The notes under the pieces are model-generated. The model was not told the DNA's origin and made no database searches. It saw nothing but the letters and a program-made list of their open reading frames with translations. Positions 26,138 through 35,120 of a stretch of 64,000 nt of DNA are shown here, one piece after another. Source of the DNA: Bryobacterales bacterium (lineage in GTDB: Bacteria > Acidobacteriota > Terriglobia > Bryobacterales > Bryobacteraceae); NCBI GenBank assembly GCA_020847975.1, contig JADLBD010000267.1:1-64000 (forward strand), in the 5' to 3' direction. The first letter of the stretch is position 1, and every line of letters begins with the position of its first letter. A program made the position numbers and the translations under genes.

Positions 26138-26725
26138 GTGAGCCAACAGATGATTCCTCAATACAAAGCTCTCTTGGCGTTCCTCATCATCACCGCCGCC
26201 GCAACCTCCACCTTCCTATGGGTGACACGGAATACCGGCAACAAAAAGCCCCTGAACCCGGAGGCCGTCTCTAAACTCCGGAGTCGTTTCGCTATCACTT
26301 GTGTGCTTCTGCTGGGCGCCGCTCTCGCTCTCACCCTTCCCCATTTGCCCTACCCGCGAGGCTCCGAAATTCCGGACAACGTGGTCTTTGTTGCGGCGAA
26401 ACAATTCGCGTTTGGGCTTTCGGAAACCCCGATCGCGAATGACGCGCAGTGGGAGGCGGCCAGCCAGGGACCCGCTGTCCGCATCCCGGCCAACCGGTTG
26501 GTGGAATTCCGCGTCACCAGTCTTGACGTCAACCACGGTTTTGGCGTGTACAGTCCCGGTGGAACCCTGCTTGCGCAGACGCAGGCCATGCCGGGCTACG
26601 TCAACCGCCTGCGGTTGCGCCTCCGGGATCCGGGACGCTACCCGGTCCTCTGCCTGGAACTGTGCGGGATGGAGCATCACAGCATGCGGGGTGTGTTCGA
26701 AGTCATTCCACAGGACAAGGACTGA
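26138..26725 (+). CDS. Heme-copper oxidase subunit II (CuA protein)
   Basis: 195 residues from GTG 26138; ATG 26150 is an alternative that removes four residues. Two membrane helices (about residues 9-25 and 46-64) are followed by a cupredoxin domain. CuA ligands are complete: the early His in VNHGFGVYSP and the late cluster CLELCGMEHHSM (two Cys, His, Met). It accepts electrons from cytochrome c or a copper protein at the outer face of the inner membrane and passes them to subunit I, which starts four bases after its stop. Its compact size is like subunit II of B-family (ba3-type) oxidases. Confidence 0.88.
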   Translation: MSQQMIPQYKALLAFLIITAAATSTFLWVTRNTGNKKPLNPEAVSKLRSRFAITCVLLLGAALALTLPHLPYPRGSEIPDNVVFVAAKQFAFGLSETPIANDAQWEAASQGPAVRIPANRLVEFRVTSLDVNHGFGVYSPGGTLLAQTQAMPGYVNRLRLRLRDPGRYPVLCLELCGMEHHSMRGVFEVIPQDKD

Positions 26726-26729
26726 CCCT

Positions 26730-28196
26730 ATGTCTACCTCCAACCCCGCGGCCGAGTCCCGCCTTCGCAGGAACACATTGCTGTGGGCGCTCATCGCCAT
26801 GGCGCTCTTCCTGGCGTCCACTTTAATCGGATTGTTCCTCCGCCTGTTTCAAGGCAACGCTTTTCCCGCAGTGGAGCCAGTCTGGTTCTATTCGGCGCTC
26901 ACGCTTCACGCTTTGATCATGGTAGGCGCGTGGTTCCTGGGCAGCATGGCCGGAGTCCACTACCTTCTTTCCCGTTACGTGCGCCCAAGTTCCGCCGTTT
27001 CCGAACTCGCCATGGGCGGCAGCGTGGCCGGCGTGCTTCTGATTTCCATCAGTACCATGCTGGGTAAATTCGGAGTGGGCTGGTACTTTCTGTTTCCCTT
27101 GCCGCTCTATCCGAACGGCGTCTGGCAACCTTGGGCCACCGTCGTGTTCTTCGTGGGCCTGGCCATTCTTGCTGTTTTCTGGCTTGCCTGGGTGCTCGAT
27201 CTGCTTCGCGCCATCGCGCGGCGTTACACTCTCTCGACGGCGCTCGGCTGGCATATCCTGCGCGGAGCGAAGGAACCGGAAGTCCCACCGCTGGTTCTCA
27301 TCACCACCGTGAGCCTGGTGGTTGTCACCGCGGCTCTGGTGGCCGCCGCCCTTGTCCTGCTGTTGTTCCTTCTGCATTGGTCCGGCCGCGCGAACATGGA
27401 TGCGCTGCTGATGAAGAATCTCACGTTCTTATTCGGGCACATTATTGTCAACATCACTCTTTACCTGGGAGTGGCCATCCTCTATGAAATGCTGCCGGCG
27501 TTCGCCGGCCGGCCGTGGAAGACATCCAAGCTGGTTGCCTTCGCCTGGAACGCTGTCCTGTTGCTGGTCCTGTTTGCCTACCTCCACCACCTTTACATGG
27601 ACTTCGCGCAACCGCGCTGGGTGCAGGTGGTGGGTCAAACCGCTTCTTACTTTCTATCCTTGCCCGCCGCCGCGGTCACCATCTTCGGCGTCCTCGCTCT
27701 CATCTACCGGTCTGGTTTTCGATGGACAATGGCCTCGAGGCTCCTGGTCTGCGGGGTCCTGGGCTGGGCGATCGGCGGTATCGCGGCGGTTGTTGACGCC
27801 ACCGTGGCGGTCAATTCCGTCTTCCATAACACTCTTTGGGTTCCGGCTCACTTCCATACTTACTATCTGATGGGCGTTGTCTTGATGGTTCTCGCGTTCT
27901 TCGATCATCTGAGCCGGGAACTGACGGGCTCAGACGCGGATGTCCCCGCGGCCGGTTGGACTCTGAGTCTGCTGCTGTTGGGCGGTTACGGATTCCTGGC
28001 GATGTTCTACTACGGAGGCGCCACCAGCGTTCCGCGGCGTTTTGCCACCTATCCGGAGGAGACGCTGCAAGGCGTGATCCAGGCGCGTGTGGCAGCGGCG
28101 TTCGTCGTGCTGTTGTTCGCCGCGCTGCTGGTCTATCTGTCGCGGACCGCCGCCCGCTGTCTGCGCGCGGTTGCACTTTGCAGGAGCTCATCATGA
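26730..28196 (+). CDS. Heme-copper oxidase subunit I (B-family / cbb3-like)
   Basis: 488 residues with about 12 membrane helices. Metal ligands are visible in order: the helix II His for low-spin heme (LTLHALIMVG), the CuB His in helix VI (FGHIIVNITLYLG), the His pair in helix VII (YLHHLYMDF), and the helix X pair for the two hemes (PAHFHTYYLMG). The typical A-family WFFGHPEVY block is replaced by LFGHIIVNI, pointing to a B- or C-family oxidase or a nitric-oxide-reductase relative. It reduces oxygen at the end of the respiratory chain. The ATGA overlap links it to the SCO gene. No subunit III is seen. Confidence 0.85.
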   Translation: MSTSNPAAESRLRRNTLLWALIAMALFLASTLIGLFLRLFQGNAFPAVEPVWFYSALTLHALIMVGAWFLGSMAGVHYLLSRYVRPSSAVSELAMGGSVAGVLLISISTMLGKFGVGWYFLFPLPLYPNGVWQPWATVVFFVGLAILAVFWLAWVLDLLRAIARRYTLSTALGWHILRGAKEPEVPPLVLITTVSLVVVTAALVAAALVLLLFLLHWSGRANMDALLMKNLTFLFGHIIVNITLYLGVAILYEMLPAFAGRPWKTSKLVAFAWNAVLLLVLFAYLHHLYMDFAQPRWVQVVGQTASYFLSLPAAAVTIFGVLALIYRSGFRWTMASRLLVCGVLGWAIGGIAAVVDATVAVNSVFHNTLWVPAHFHTYYLMGVVLMVLAFFDHLSRELTGSDADVPAAGWTLSLLLLGGYGFLAMFYYGGATSVPRRFATYPEETLQGVIQARVAAAFVVLLFAALLVYLSRTAARCLRAVALCRSSS

Positions 28197-28978
28197 CTTT
28201 CCTGCGCATGGCGGCATGTCTGGCAGCGGGCCTCGCCACGTTGTGGGGACAATCGTTGGATGGCAGTTTCAACCAGCCCCCCAACGAGGATCTGTATCTC
28301 TACCATTCCGTGCCGGACATTCTGATACAACCGGCGGGAAAGCCGGCCATGCCGCTTTCCGAACTTTGGCGGGACCGGCCATTACTCATCACCATGGTGT
28401 TCACCCGCTGCGCCGGCGTTTGCTATCCGTTTCTTCGTTCGCTACGCTCGGCGGCGGAGTCGGCCGTCAAACCGCCATCGGGCTATCGCATTCTTGTGCT
28501 CAGCTTCGATTCCCGCGACACTGCCGCTGACATGAAGGCCGCCGCAGCCGGCATCGGAGCCGCGGGGGAAGATCGCTGGATTTTCGCGACCGCGGCCGAG
28601 GAGAGTATCGGCCGTCTCTCAAAGGCAACCGGGTTCTGGTTCCGTTGGGACGGGAACAGGCGCCAGTTCGATCACCCTGCCGTGTTGCTGGCCGTGAATC
28701 ATGGCCGCCTGGTGCGCCTCTTTGCGGGAGGGCGCATCTCGACGGAGTCTCTAGGCTCCGTGTTGCGCGACCTCGATGGCGGGTTTGTGCCTTCCTATCC
28801 CCTGGCGGACAAGACTTCCTTCCGATGCTTCCAGTACAACGCGGCCACCGGGAGGTACTCGCTGGATTGGGGCGCAATGCTGCTGGTTCTTCCCGGTACG
28901 CTTGCGTTCCTCGCCGCGCTGCTCACTTTCCGCCCCTGGCGCCGGAGATGCGCACGCGCCCCGTTCCAGGCGACCTGA
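28193..28978 (+). CDS. SCO1/SenC-type copper chaperone
   Basis: 261 residues with a signal peptide (MAACLAAGLATLWGQS), a thioredoxin-like SCO domain and a C-terminal membrane helix (MLLVLPGTLAFLAALLTF). The copper site is CAGVC (Cys 73 and 77) with the distal His in QFDHPAVLLAV. SCO proteins deliver copper to CuA of subunit II, which fits the operon exactly. ATG 28193 overlaps the subunit I stop. The C-terminal anchor differs from the usual N-terminal anchor of SCO proteins. Confidence 0.87.
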   Translation: MTFLRMAACLAAGLATLWGQSLDGSFNQPPNEDLYLYHSVPDILIQPAGKPAMPLSELWRDRPLLITMVFTRCAGVCYPFLRSLRSAAESAVKPPSGYRILVLSFDSRDTAADMKAAAAGIGAAGEDRWIFATAAEESIGRLSKATGFWFRWDGNRRQFDHPAVLLAVNHGRLVRLFAGGRISTESLGSVLRDLDGGFVPSYPLADKTSFRCFQYNAATGRYSLDWGAMLLVLPGTLAFLAALLTFRPWRRRCARAPFQAT

Positions 28979-29068
28979 GCGGCGCGCTACGGGTCGAGCA
29001 GCCCGCGCACCACAAAGACCGACATCTGGCCACGTGTATTCGTATCGTCGGGACAATACTTCCAGAAA

Positions 29069-30058
29069 TCATTGCCCCGCCCAATACCCCGGCCGCGCGC
29101 GCACCGTCAGCCCCGCACGCCCCCTCACCATAACCCGCAAATCGTGATACCCCGGCGCGCCGCTCGGAGGGGTGAAGCTCAACAGGTACTGATTGTGCAG
29201 ATCTTCGCCCACCTTCAGAAACATCTCCTCCAGCGCCTTTAGCCGCAGGAACGAGAACCGCGCCCCGCCAGTGGCCTTCGTCAGCGCGTCCGCCGTGTTC
29301 GTCTGCCCCAGCCGGGAGAGTTCCACCAGCGCCGTAATCAGACTGCCTCCCCCCGGCTCATACACCCTTGGGCGCGTATCCTCCCTATCCTCCTCGCGCT
29401 TCTTGCCGAAACGCTCGTCCCCGCGCGACGTAAACGCGGTCAAATACACGGAAAATGACACCGAATAAATCGTGACATTGGTCCGCGCGGCTGCCTCCAG
29501 CGCCTGGTCGAGCTTCGTTTCCGAACCGCGGTCCCTGGTCTCGCCCACCACAATCAGCACCTTCCTCTGCCGCTCGCCGCGCTGCCCCAGCAGATGCAGC
29601 CCCTCCGCAACTGCATCGAGCATCCGTGCGCCGGATCCGTCCGGCCTCATTGCGCGGATCGCGTCCGTGAACCGCGCCTGGTCGGGGGTGAACTCCTGGC
29701 GAAGCGTCAGGTGGTCCGAGTATGTAAGCAATGCAGCCGCTCCACCTTCTCCGGCAATCAGCGGCAGCATGAGGCTCCCGATCTTCATCACCTTCGCCAA
29801 TGCCGGGCCGGATTCGCGATTGGTCTGCACGCACAGAACCACCGATACGGGCTGGTTCGTCACCTCGATTTCATGTTTCACCGGCGTGTTCCCGTCATAG
29901 AGAACGAAATCCCCGTTTTCGAGACCGGCGTACGGCTTGCCGGATGAATCCGTCACCGTGGCGGGGACCAGCACCAGCGGAACCGTGGTGCGAATGCGGA
30001 CTTCCGGCTGCTGCGCCTCGAGCGCCAGGCCGAGAAGCAAAGCAAGCAGCATGGGCAT
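29069..30058 (-). CDS. VWFA-related Acidobacterial domain protein
   Basis: 329 residues with a short signal sequence (MLLALLLGLALEAQ). It follows the pattern of this Acidobacteria-specific family: an N-terminal strand domain (VPLVLVPATVTDSSGKPYAG, then DFVLYDGNTPVKHEI), a von Willebrand A fold, and the closing LTVRARPGYW. The first metal-site motif (normally DxSxS) reads VQTNRES, so the Asp is replaced by Gln and metal binding is doubtful. It is extracytoplasmic; function unknown. Bases 28979-29068 between it and the convergent SCO gene hold nothing recognisable. Confidence 0.8.
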   Translation of the reverse strand: MPMLLALLLGLALEAQQPEVRIRTTVPLVLVPATVTDSSGKPYAGLENGDFVLYDGNTPVKHEIEVTNQPVSVVLCVQTNRESGPALAKVMKIGSLMLPLIAGEGGAAALLTYSDHLTLRQEFTPDQARFTDAIRAMRPDGSGARMLDAVAEGLHLLGQRGERQRKVLIVVGETRDRGSETKLDQALEAAARTNVTIYSVSFSVYLTAFTSRGDERFGKKREEDREDTRPRVYEPGGGSLITALVELSRLGQTNTADALTKATGGARFSFLRLKALEEMFLKVGEDLHNQYLLSFTPPSGAPGYHDLRVMVRGRAGLTVRARPGYWAGQ

Positions 30059-30142
30059 TAGGACGGGCAGCCCGTAAGCACGGTTTCGCTGTTGTTCAAC
30101 ATGAAGGCGCCAGGTCCGGGCCAGCAGAAGCAGCCGTGCTGA

Positions 30143-31450
30143 CTATCGCGTCAGTATCTCCCGCAAGATCCGCCCGTCTACCTTCCCCATTTCCACTCCC
30201 AGTAACGCCGCCAGCGTCGGCGCAACGTCGATATTCCGGATGCGGTCCAACACCGCGCCCTTGCGGATTCCGTATCCCGAGGCAAGAAAGATCGCGTCCA
30301 TCTCGGGGTCGCTCGAAGCATAGCCGTGCCCGCCGCCTTGACTCGGCCGTGTCACCACGCTTCCTCCCGTTCGCCCTCCGCCAAACGCATAGCCCGATTT
30401 GGCGAACAGCACCAACCGGGGAGACTGCGGATCCTTGTCCGGGTCGGGAAGCCCCAATACGGCGTAATCTTGCGGGCCCGCCATGCGGTCCACGCCCTCG
30501 GCGTTTTCGAACACTTTGCCAACCGCCGCCGCGTCCCCGCGTTCACAGTAGACCAGCGCGGAGCCGCCCTCCGGCAGCACGAATGCCTTCGCACCCAGCC
30601 CCGCCGTTTCCAGCATGGCGGCGGCCTGAATCTGTTTCGTATACGCCTTGAATCCGTGATCGGAAACCACCACCACGGTGCTCTTCTCCGCCATCCCGGC
30701 CTCTCGAACCGCCTCCAGGATCCGCTTCACCTGAGAGTCGAGGAAAGCCATCGCCACCGTCCCCGCCAGTGTTCGTGGACCGTAGGTGTGGTGCGTGCTG
30801 TCGAGCGTCAACAGGTGAAACAGCAACAGGTTCGGCTTGTGTTTCCGGATGATATGCGCCGCGGCGCTCGTCCACACCTCGTCACGCCAGACGATGATGC
30901 GCTTCCCGAACTCGTCGATGTCCGGCTTGCTCACCATGCCCCGCTCCATCATCTCGCGCTCGATCAAACCATCGGCGGATGGAACCTCGGGGAACGCGAA
31001 CATGATACCCGGCGCCTTGTGGATGGCCACCCAATCCACCTGCGCCGTCGTCAAACCGGCACGGTGCGCCGCGTCGTACACGGTCACCGCCCGCACCATC
31101 TTGTCCTTGTCGATCCAGGGTTCCACCTTGCGCCGCTCCCCGGCGCCTTCGCGCACGATGGTGCCATTGGCCAGCACGCCGTGCCTGGCCGCAGCCACTC
31201 CAGTAACCATCGCCGTGTGGTTCGGCCACGTCACTGTCGGATTCACCGTTGTCATGCGTCGAGCCGTTGCACCCTCTTCCATCAACTTGTGCAGCGTGGG
31301 TACCGGCAATTTCGGATCTTCCAGCGCGTATGCCGGAAATCCGTCCAGGCTGATCAACACCACCATTCGGTCGCGCGCGGGAGTTTGCGCAAAGGCCGTT
31401 CGCGCGCATAGCAGCGACGCGGCAAGCAGGGCAGCTGTGTAGATTTGCAT
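30143..31450 (-). CDS. Secreted type I phosphodiesterase / nucleotide pyrophosphatase
   Basis: 435 residues with a signal peptide (LLAASLLCARTAFAQ). It belongs to the alkaline-phosphatase superfamily, ENPP branch: first metal Asp in LISLDGFPAYAL, nucleophile Thr in NPTVTWPNHTAMVTG, later ligands in LFHLLTLDSTHHTYG and VVVVSDHGFKAY, and GGGHGYASSDPEMDAIF near the end. It should cleave phosphodiester or pyrophosphate bonds of nucleotides or phospholipids outside the inner membrane. A -10-like TACTCT lies 10 bases before ATG. Confidence 0.9.
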   Translation of the reverse strand: MQIYTAALLAASLLCARTAFAQTPARDRMVVLISLDGFPAYALEDPKLPVPTLHKLMEEGATARRMTTVNPTVTWPNHTAMVTGVAAARHGVLANGTIVREGAGERRKVEPWIDKDKMVRAVTVYDAAHRAGLTTAQVDWVAIHKAPGIMFAFPEVPSADGLIEREMMERGMVSKPDIDEFGKRIIVWRDEVWTSAAAHIIRKHKPNLLLFHLLTLDSTHHTYGPRTLAGTVAMAFLDSQVKRILEAVREAGMAEKSTVVVVSDHGFKAYTKQIQAAAMLETAGLGAKAFVLPEGGSALVYCERGDAAAVGKVFENAEGVDRMAGPQDYAVLGLPDPDKDPQSPRLVLFAKSGYAFGGGRTGGSVVTRPSQGGGHGYASSDPEMDAIFLASGYGIRKGAVLDRIRNIDVAPTLAALLGVEMGKVDGRILREILTR

Positions 31451-31458
31451 CTCGCTGT

Positions 31459-32367
31459 TTAGAGTACCTTATCCAGTTCGTTCGCCAGTTCCTCGTAGGT
31501 CATCTTGCCCGGGTGGTACATGCGAACCATCCCCTTACGGTCCAGCAAAACCAGCGTCGGCGTGGTGCTGGCGCCGTATGTCTTGAAGTTCTCCTCGCTC
31601 ACCGGAACCGGCATATCGAATAGCCCCGAATACTGTTCCCGGCGGATCTTGTCGATGTAGCGCTTCTCCGCTTCCGGTGTCGCGTCCTCGCCTTTCGCGG
31701 CGTAACCGTAGTAGCGTGTCGGACCGTAGATCACCAGTCCCTTCGATTCATACTTGTCGCGAAGCTGGGCAAGTATCGGCGACTGGTACTTGCAATCCGG
31801 GCACCAGTGCGCCCAGAAGAACAGCAGCACCACCTTCCCCTTCAGTTCCGAAAGCGCGGGAGGCCGCTGCTTCCCAAGCCAGTCATTCCTTTCAAGCGGC
31901 GGCGGCGCTGTCCCCGTCAGGCTCAGCAGGTTGATGTTCTTCTGAATGCGCGCGCGGATGGATGTGTCGTGCCACCTCGCCAGTTCCTTCTTGAGAAACG
32001 ATACTCCTTCGCTGCGTTGACCGCGGCCGGCAAGAATGTTGGCCTGCACCTCGATGGATGCGCCCAGCGCCGTCGGCAGACGCGTCTCGTCATCAATCTT
32101 CCGTGTCTGAAGCATCTCGAGGCACATGCGGCGGGTATCTTCGGCGTACTTCTCTGCCTGGTCGTAACGCTTCTGCGCCAGCGCGCCCCTTCCCATCCAG
32201 GAATGCGCCTCGAGCATCTCCGGCGTCACTCCCTTCTTTCCACGGTAGTCCGCTATCAGTTTCCCGGCTGCCGGAAAATCATCCTTGGCGATGGCGGCCC
32301 GAACATCGGCGACAAGCGCGCCAAGCGCCGCGGATTGCAGCGCCAGGGCGAGGAAGACAACCTTCAT
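31459..32367 (-). CDS. Secreted TlpA-like thioredoxin-fold protein with helical N-terminus
   Basis: 302 residues from ATG 32367, which gives a proper signal sequence (MKVVFLALALQSAALGAL) and overlaps the upstream MFS stop by four bases. The frame is open far upstream, but that part lies inside the MFS gene. Residues about 20-150 are helical and TPR-like. From about 165 there is a redoxin domain with LFFWAHWCPDCKYQSP (CPDC active site) and cis-Pro TTPTLVLLD. It probably reduces or forms periplasmic disulfides. Coupling to a transporter is unexplained. Confidence 0.83.
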   Translation of the reverse strand: MKVVFLALALQSAALGALVADVRAAIAKDDFPAAGKLIADYRGKKGVTPEMLEAHSWMGRGALAQKRYDQAEKYAEDTRRMCLEMLQTRKIDDETRLPTALGASIEVQANILAGRGQRSEGVSFLKKELARWHDTSIRARIQKNINLLSLTGTAPPPLERNDWLGKQRPPALSELKGKVVLLFFWAHWCPDCKYQSPILAQLRDKYESKGLVIYGPTRYYGYAAKGEDATPEAEKRYIDKIRREQYSGLFDMPVPVSEENFKTYGASTTPTLVLLDRKGMVRMYHPGKMTYEELANELDKVL

Positions 32368-33566
32368 TTCACAAGGATAGCAGCCGGACCGCGGGTCAGA
32401 AGGCACCAGATGGCCCATCCCATCACCGGAAATGCAGCCGCCAGCGCGAACGCCGCCGGGTAGGCGTGCGCGTCGAACAGACGCCCGAACCACGGCATCG
32501 TCAGCGCCACCAAAGCCGACCACGACCCCGCCCCCAATCCCGCCAGAAATCCGGCATGGTCGCTCGAATACGCGCTGGTGGCATACGCCACGCTGATGAT
32601 GACAAATCCTCCGGCAATGAACATCGCAAAAAACAACAATCCCATCAACGCCGCCACGGATTTCGCGTATGCGCCCAAGGCGAGCGGAAGACTCAACATC
32701 ATCAGCAGGAAGTACACCCGTCGAAAGGCGCGCATGGAGCCTTCCGCGCGCAAGCCGTGACGGTCCGCCTGCCAGCCCCAGAAGAAGTAGCCCACCTCCC
32801 AACCAAGCGGCGGAATCCACAACAACTTCCCGATGTCCGCCTGCGACAAACCCATCGGCGAGCCGAGGTACAAGGCCGCGTTGTAGAGCACAAAGGCAAG
32901 AGGCAGTCCTCCGAGCGCATAGGTAGCCATGAAGCTCCACAGCTTGGAATCAAGCAAACTCGGATGCGCCAGACCCGTATCGCTAATCGCCTTGCGCCGG
33001 CGGATGTCTTCCCGGCGGCTGACGATACTCCACCATCCGAGCCACAATACTCCCACAAACCCCGTAAACCAGAACGCGCCCCGCCAGCCCCACCACAACG
33101 CGATAGGCGTCACGATGATCGGCGTAATCACCGCGCCCAGCGACCCACCGCCATACGCCACGGCAATCCCGCGCGAGCGGAGCCGCCCGTCGAGCGTCTG
33201 CACCACCGCGCGCAAACCTCCGGGAAACGTGGCCCCCTCCCCGAATCCCAGCGCCGCCCGGGCGATCGCGAAACTCCAGAAGCCCGCGGCGAAGGCATGT
33301 GACATGGAGGCCAGTGTCCAGAACCCTACCGCCGCCGCCATTCCTCCCGCGATTCCGATCCGATCCAGTACGCGCCCCCAAACCGGATTCCCGATCATGT
33401 AGGCTACCGAGAACGCCGAGATGATCCAGCCGTACTGCTCGGCGCTCAGGTGCGTTTCCTTTAGAATCGTCGGAGCCAGCAGCGCCAGCGTATTGCGGTC
33501 AATGTAGCTGATCAGCGAGACCAGCGTCATCGACAATGCGGGAATCCATACGGAGAGTCGTTTCAC
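32364..33566 (-). CDS. MFS transporter, anion:cation symporter type
   Basis: 400 residues with 12 membrane helices. It shows family motifs IDRNTLALLAPTI in helix I, GRVLDRIG in the first loop and ALGFGEGATFPGGLRAV in helix IV. This is the layout of the ACS branch (hexuronate, glucarate, phthalate carriers). A sugar-acid substrate would fit the dehydratase and fucosidases in the window, but this is inference. The start is GTG 33564-33566 with no Shine-Dalgarno. Its stop overlaps the thioredoxin-like gene. Confidence 0.85.
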   Translation of the reverse strand: MKRLSVWIPALSMTLVSLISYIDRNTLALLAPTILKETHLSAEQYGWIISAFSVAYMIGNPVWGRVLDRIGIAGGMAAAVGFWTLASMSHAFAAGFWSFAIARAALGFGEGATFPGGLRAVVQTLDGRLRSRGIAVAYGGGSLGAVITPIIVTPIALWWGWRGAFWFTGFVGVLWLGWWSIVSRREDIRRRKAISDTGLAHPSLLDSKLWSFMATYALGGLPLAFVLYNAALYLGSPMGLSQADIGKLLWIPPLGWEVGYFFWGWQADRHGLRAEGSMRAFRRVYFLLMMLSLPLALGAYAKSVAALMGLLFFAMFIAGGFVIISVAYATSAYSSDHAGFLAGLGAGSWSALVALTMPWFGRLFDAHAYPAAFALAAAFPVMGWAIWCLLTRGPAAILVK

Positions 33567-33675
33567 GGCAAGAATTAGACAGTGTATCCCGATCGCACCC
33601 AGGCACGGTTCGCCAACATGGCGCTTGCCTGCGTCCCATCAGAAGACGCCTGGGTCGTCCGCGCGGCGTCCTGGA

Positions 33676-33789
33676 GATCCGTTGCCTGATCTTCACAGCG
33701 ATGTCCATCCCGGCGTCCGTTGGCATGTTGACCAGAGTATCGAGCGAGAACCGGCTGATCTTGCCGCGCGTGAGCTCTGGGATGCGCGA
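33676..33789 (-). pseudogene. HTH (HigA/XRE-type) antitoxin fragment
   Basis: A stretch reading RIPELTRGKISRFSLDTLVNM, then AGMDIAVKI, matches the recognition-helix and C-terminal region of HTH_37-type antitoxins (the usual form is QPRVSELTRGKI..FSLDTLVNML). Sequence on both sides is unrelated and the N-terminal helices are absent. It is a scrap of a toxin-antitoxin gene. The rest of 33567-33972 shows no other gene. Confidence 0.6.
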
Positions 33790-33972
33790 GCGAAAGGCAG
33801 CCATCGATCCCGCCGAGTGGCTTAAAGGCAGCGCGTGGACTTTGCCAATGTTTGCCATCTCCCTGCGTCCCGCGATCCGCGTTTCTGCTTGTGTGACCAG
33901 AATTGTGCCCACCCTGTGCCTCCGTCGCCCCTGGTTGCGATTTGCCTATCGATATGAGAATCTAATGGCGAA

Positions 33973-34119
33973 TTGCAACAGTCTCCGGAATCCCGAATCA
34001 CCGCTCTCGCACAACGCCTCGGCGTCGTTCGCCCGCGCGACGTGGAAGCCGCCGGCATTCCGCGTGAGTATCTGCTGCGCCTGATGCGCCGCGGCGTGCT
34101 GGAGCGTTCGGGGCGCTAG
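33973..34119 (+). pseudogene. AbiEi antitoxin, N-terminal fragment
   Basis: From TTG 33973 the 48-residue frame contains ALAQRLGVVRPRDVEAAGIP, then REYLLRLMRRGVLERSGR. This is the winged-helix N-terminal domain of type IV antitoxin AbiEi, which represses the abiE operon. Normal AbiEi proteins have about 200-290 residues. Here the frame ends at TAG 34117-34119, inside copy 1 of the 63-base repeat, so it is cut off exactly where the repeat begins. Confidence 0.72.
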
Positions 34120-34171
34120 AATCCGCTGCGCGGGCGATATCCAGGGCGGGCGCGAACTCTCAGCTTCTTCC
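34109..34171. repeat. 63-base direct repeat, copy 1 (displaced tail of the VWFA gene)
   Basis: Identical to 35386-35448 except for one base (A at 34143, C at 35420). On the minus strand it encodes the last 18 residues and stop of the VWFA protein whose gene ends at 35393, but nothing upstream of it here resembles that gene. It begins inside the AbiEi fragment and stops sharply at 34171. The offset between copies is 1277 bases. Confidence 0.95.
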
Positions 34172-34364
34172 TGCTCATGCCGGCTCCGCGCCAGAACCCG
34201 GCCAAGCCCTTCAGAAGGCCGGCGCCGGCCTCCAACCTGGCTCCCTTGATGCGCGCGAGCGCCTCCTTTGAGAGCGGAGGTTCCTCCATCACGAAAACCA
34301 GAACACGATGCCCGTTGTGGGGCCGCCGGCCCCGGATGTGGCAAACTGGTGAAGGGAGAAGGGC

Positions 34365-34679
34365 ATGCGGACGGAGATTTCCATTCCGACAGAGCGGCTG
34401 GCCGAGTTTTGCCGCCGGTGGAAGATCGCCGAACTCCGCGTCTTCGGATCCGCGCTCCGCGAAGATTTCCGCCCGGATAGTGACCTGGACCTGCTGGTGA
34501 GATTTGCCCCCGACGCCGACTGGAGCCTGATGGATCACGTCGCGATGGAGGAGGAACTCGCCGGCATCGTCGGGCGCAAGGTGGATCTCGTTTCGCAACG
34601 CGCCATCGAGCGGAGCTCGAACTGGATCCGGCGCAAGGCGATCCTGGAGAGCGCGGAGCCATATTTTGCCTCGCGATGA
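34365..34679 (+). CDS. mntA: MntA-type nucleotidyltransferase antitoxin
   Basis: 104 residues from ATG 34365, with GGGAG about ten bases upstream. It is a minimal nucleotidyltransferase with the exact GS-x10-D-x-D motif: Gly28-Ser29 and Asp40/Asp42 in FGSALREDFRPDSDLDLLVRF. In MntA-HepT pairs this protein AMPylates a tyrosine of the HEPN toxin and so disarms it. The gene overlaps hepT by 14 bases, and both lie inside the 1277-base segment marked by the direct repeat. Confidence 0.87.
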   Translation: MRTEISIPTERLAEFCRRWKIAELRVFGSALREDFRPDSDLDLLVRFAPDADWSLMDHVAMEEELAGIVGRKVDLVSQRAIERSSNWIRRKAILESAEPYFASR

Positions 34680-35004
34680 CGCGCATCTTCTCGACATCCT
34701 CAAAGCCGCGCGCCTGGCAATCGAGTTCAAAGGACCCGCGGACAAGGCGGTGTTCCTCGCAGACGCGAAGACCCAATCGGCGGTTCTGCATCAGCTTCTA
34801 ATCATCGGGGAGGCGGTCAAAAGAATATCGCCGGAATTCCGGGCGGCGCACCCCGAAGTGCCCTGGAAGTTGATCGCCGGAACGCGCGACAAGCTCATCC
34901 ACTTCTATGAGGGCGTCGACCTCGAGGAGGTCTGGAAAATGGTCACTTCCGATCTGCCCGAGCTAATTGGGCGGATAGGTCCGTTGGCGCCGGACATGCC
35001 TTGA
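34666..35004 (+). CDS. hepT: HepT-type HEPN toxin (DUF86)
   Basis: 112 residues from TTG 34666, all-helical. It has the HEPN ribonuclease motif R-x4-H-x-Y complete (Arg74, His79, Tyr81 in RDKLIHFY); the Tyr is the known AMPylation site in this family. It starts with the usual RDDAHLLDILKAARLAIEF block. It cleaves RNA when free and is neutralised by MntA. Intact motifs in both genes suggest a working pair, in contrast to the broken AbiE genes on either side. Confidence 0.87.
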   Translation: MPRDDAHLLDILKAARLAIEFKGPADKAVFLADAKTQSAVLHQLLIIGEAVKRISPEFRAAHPEVPWKLIAGTRDKLIHFYEGVDLEEVWKMVTSDLPELIGRIGPLAPDMP

Positions 35005-35120
35005 GGAATCCCGGTAGGCAGCGTCCGAACCGGATTCGGAATCGGGGGGCCGCCGATTATCCACGCGGGATTCTGCGGGCCGGTTTCGGAGACGCCGCTC
35101 CAGTCGCTGTCGCGGAACGA

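Noticed and set aside
26301-26729. Extension of subunit I into the subunit II gene
   Set aside because: It is the third-frame shadow of the CuA domain; ATG 26730 opens the true membrane protein.
31459-32940. One 493-residue protein reaching into the MFS gene
   Set aside because: The first 190 codons overlap the MFS coding region and look like out-of-frame sequence; ATG 32367 starts a signal peptide and overlaps the MFS stop by four bases.
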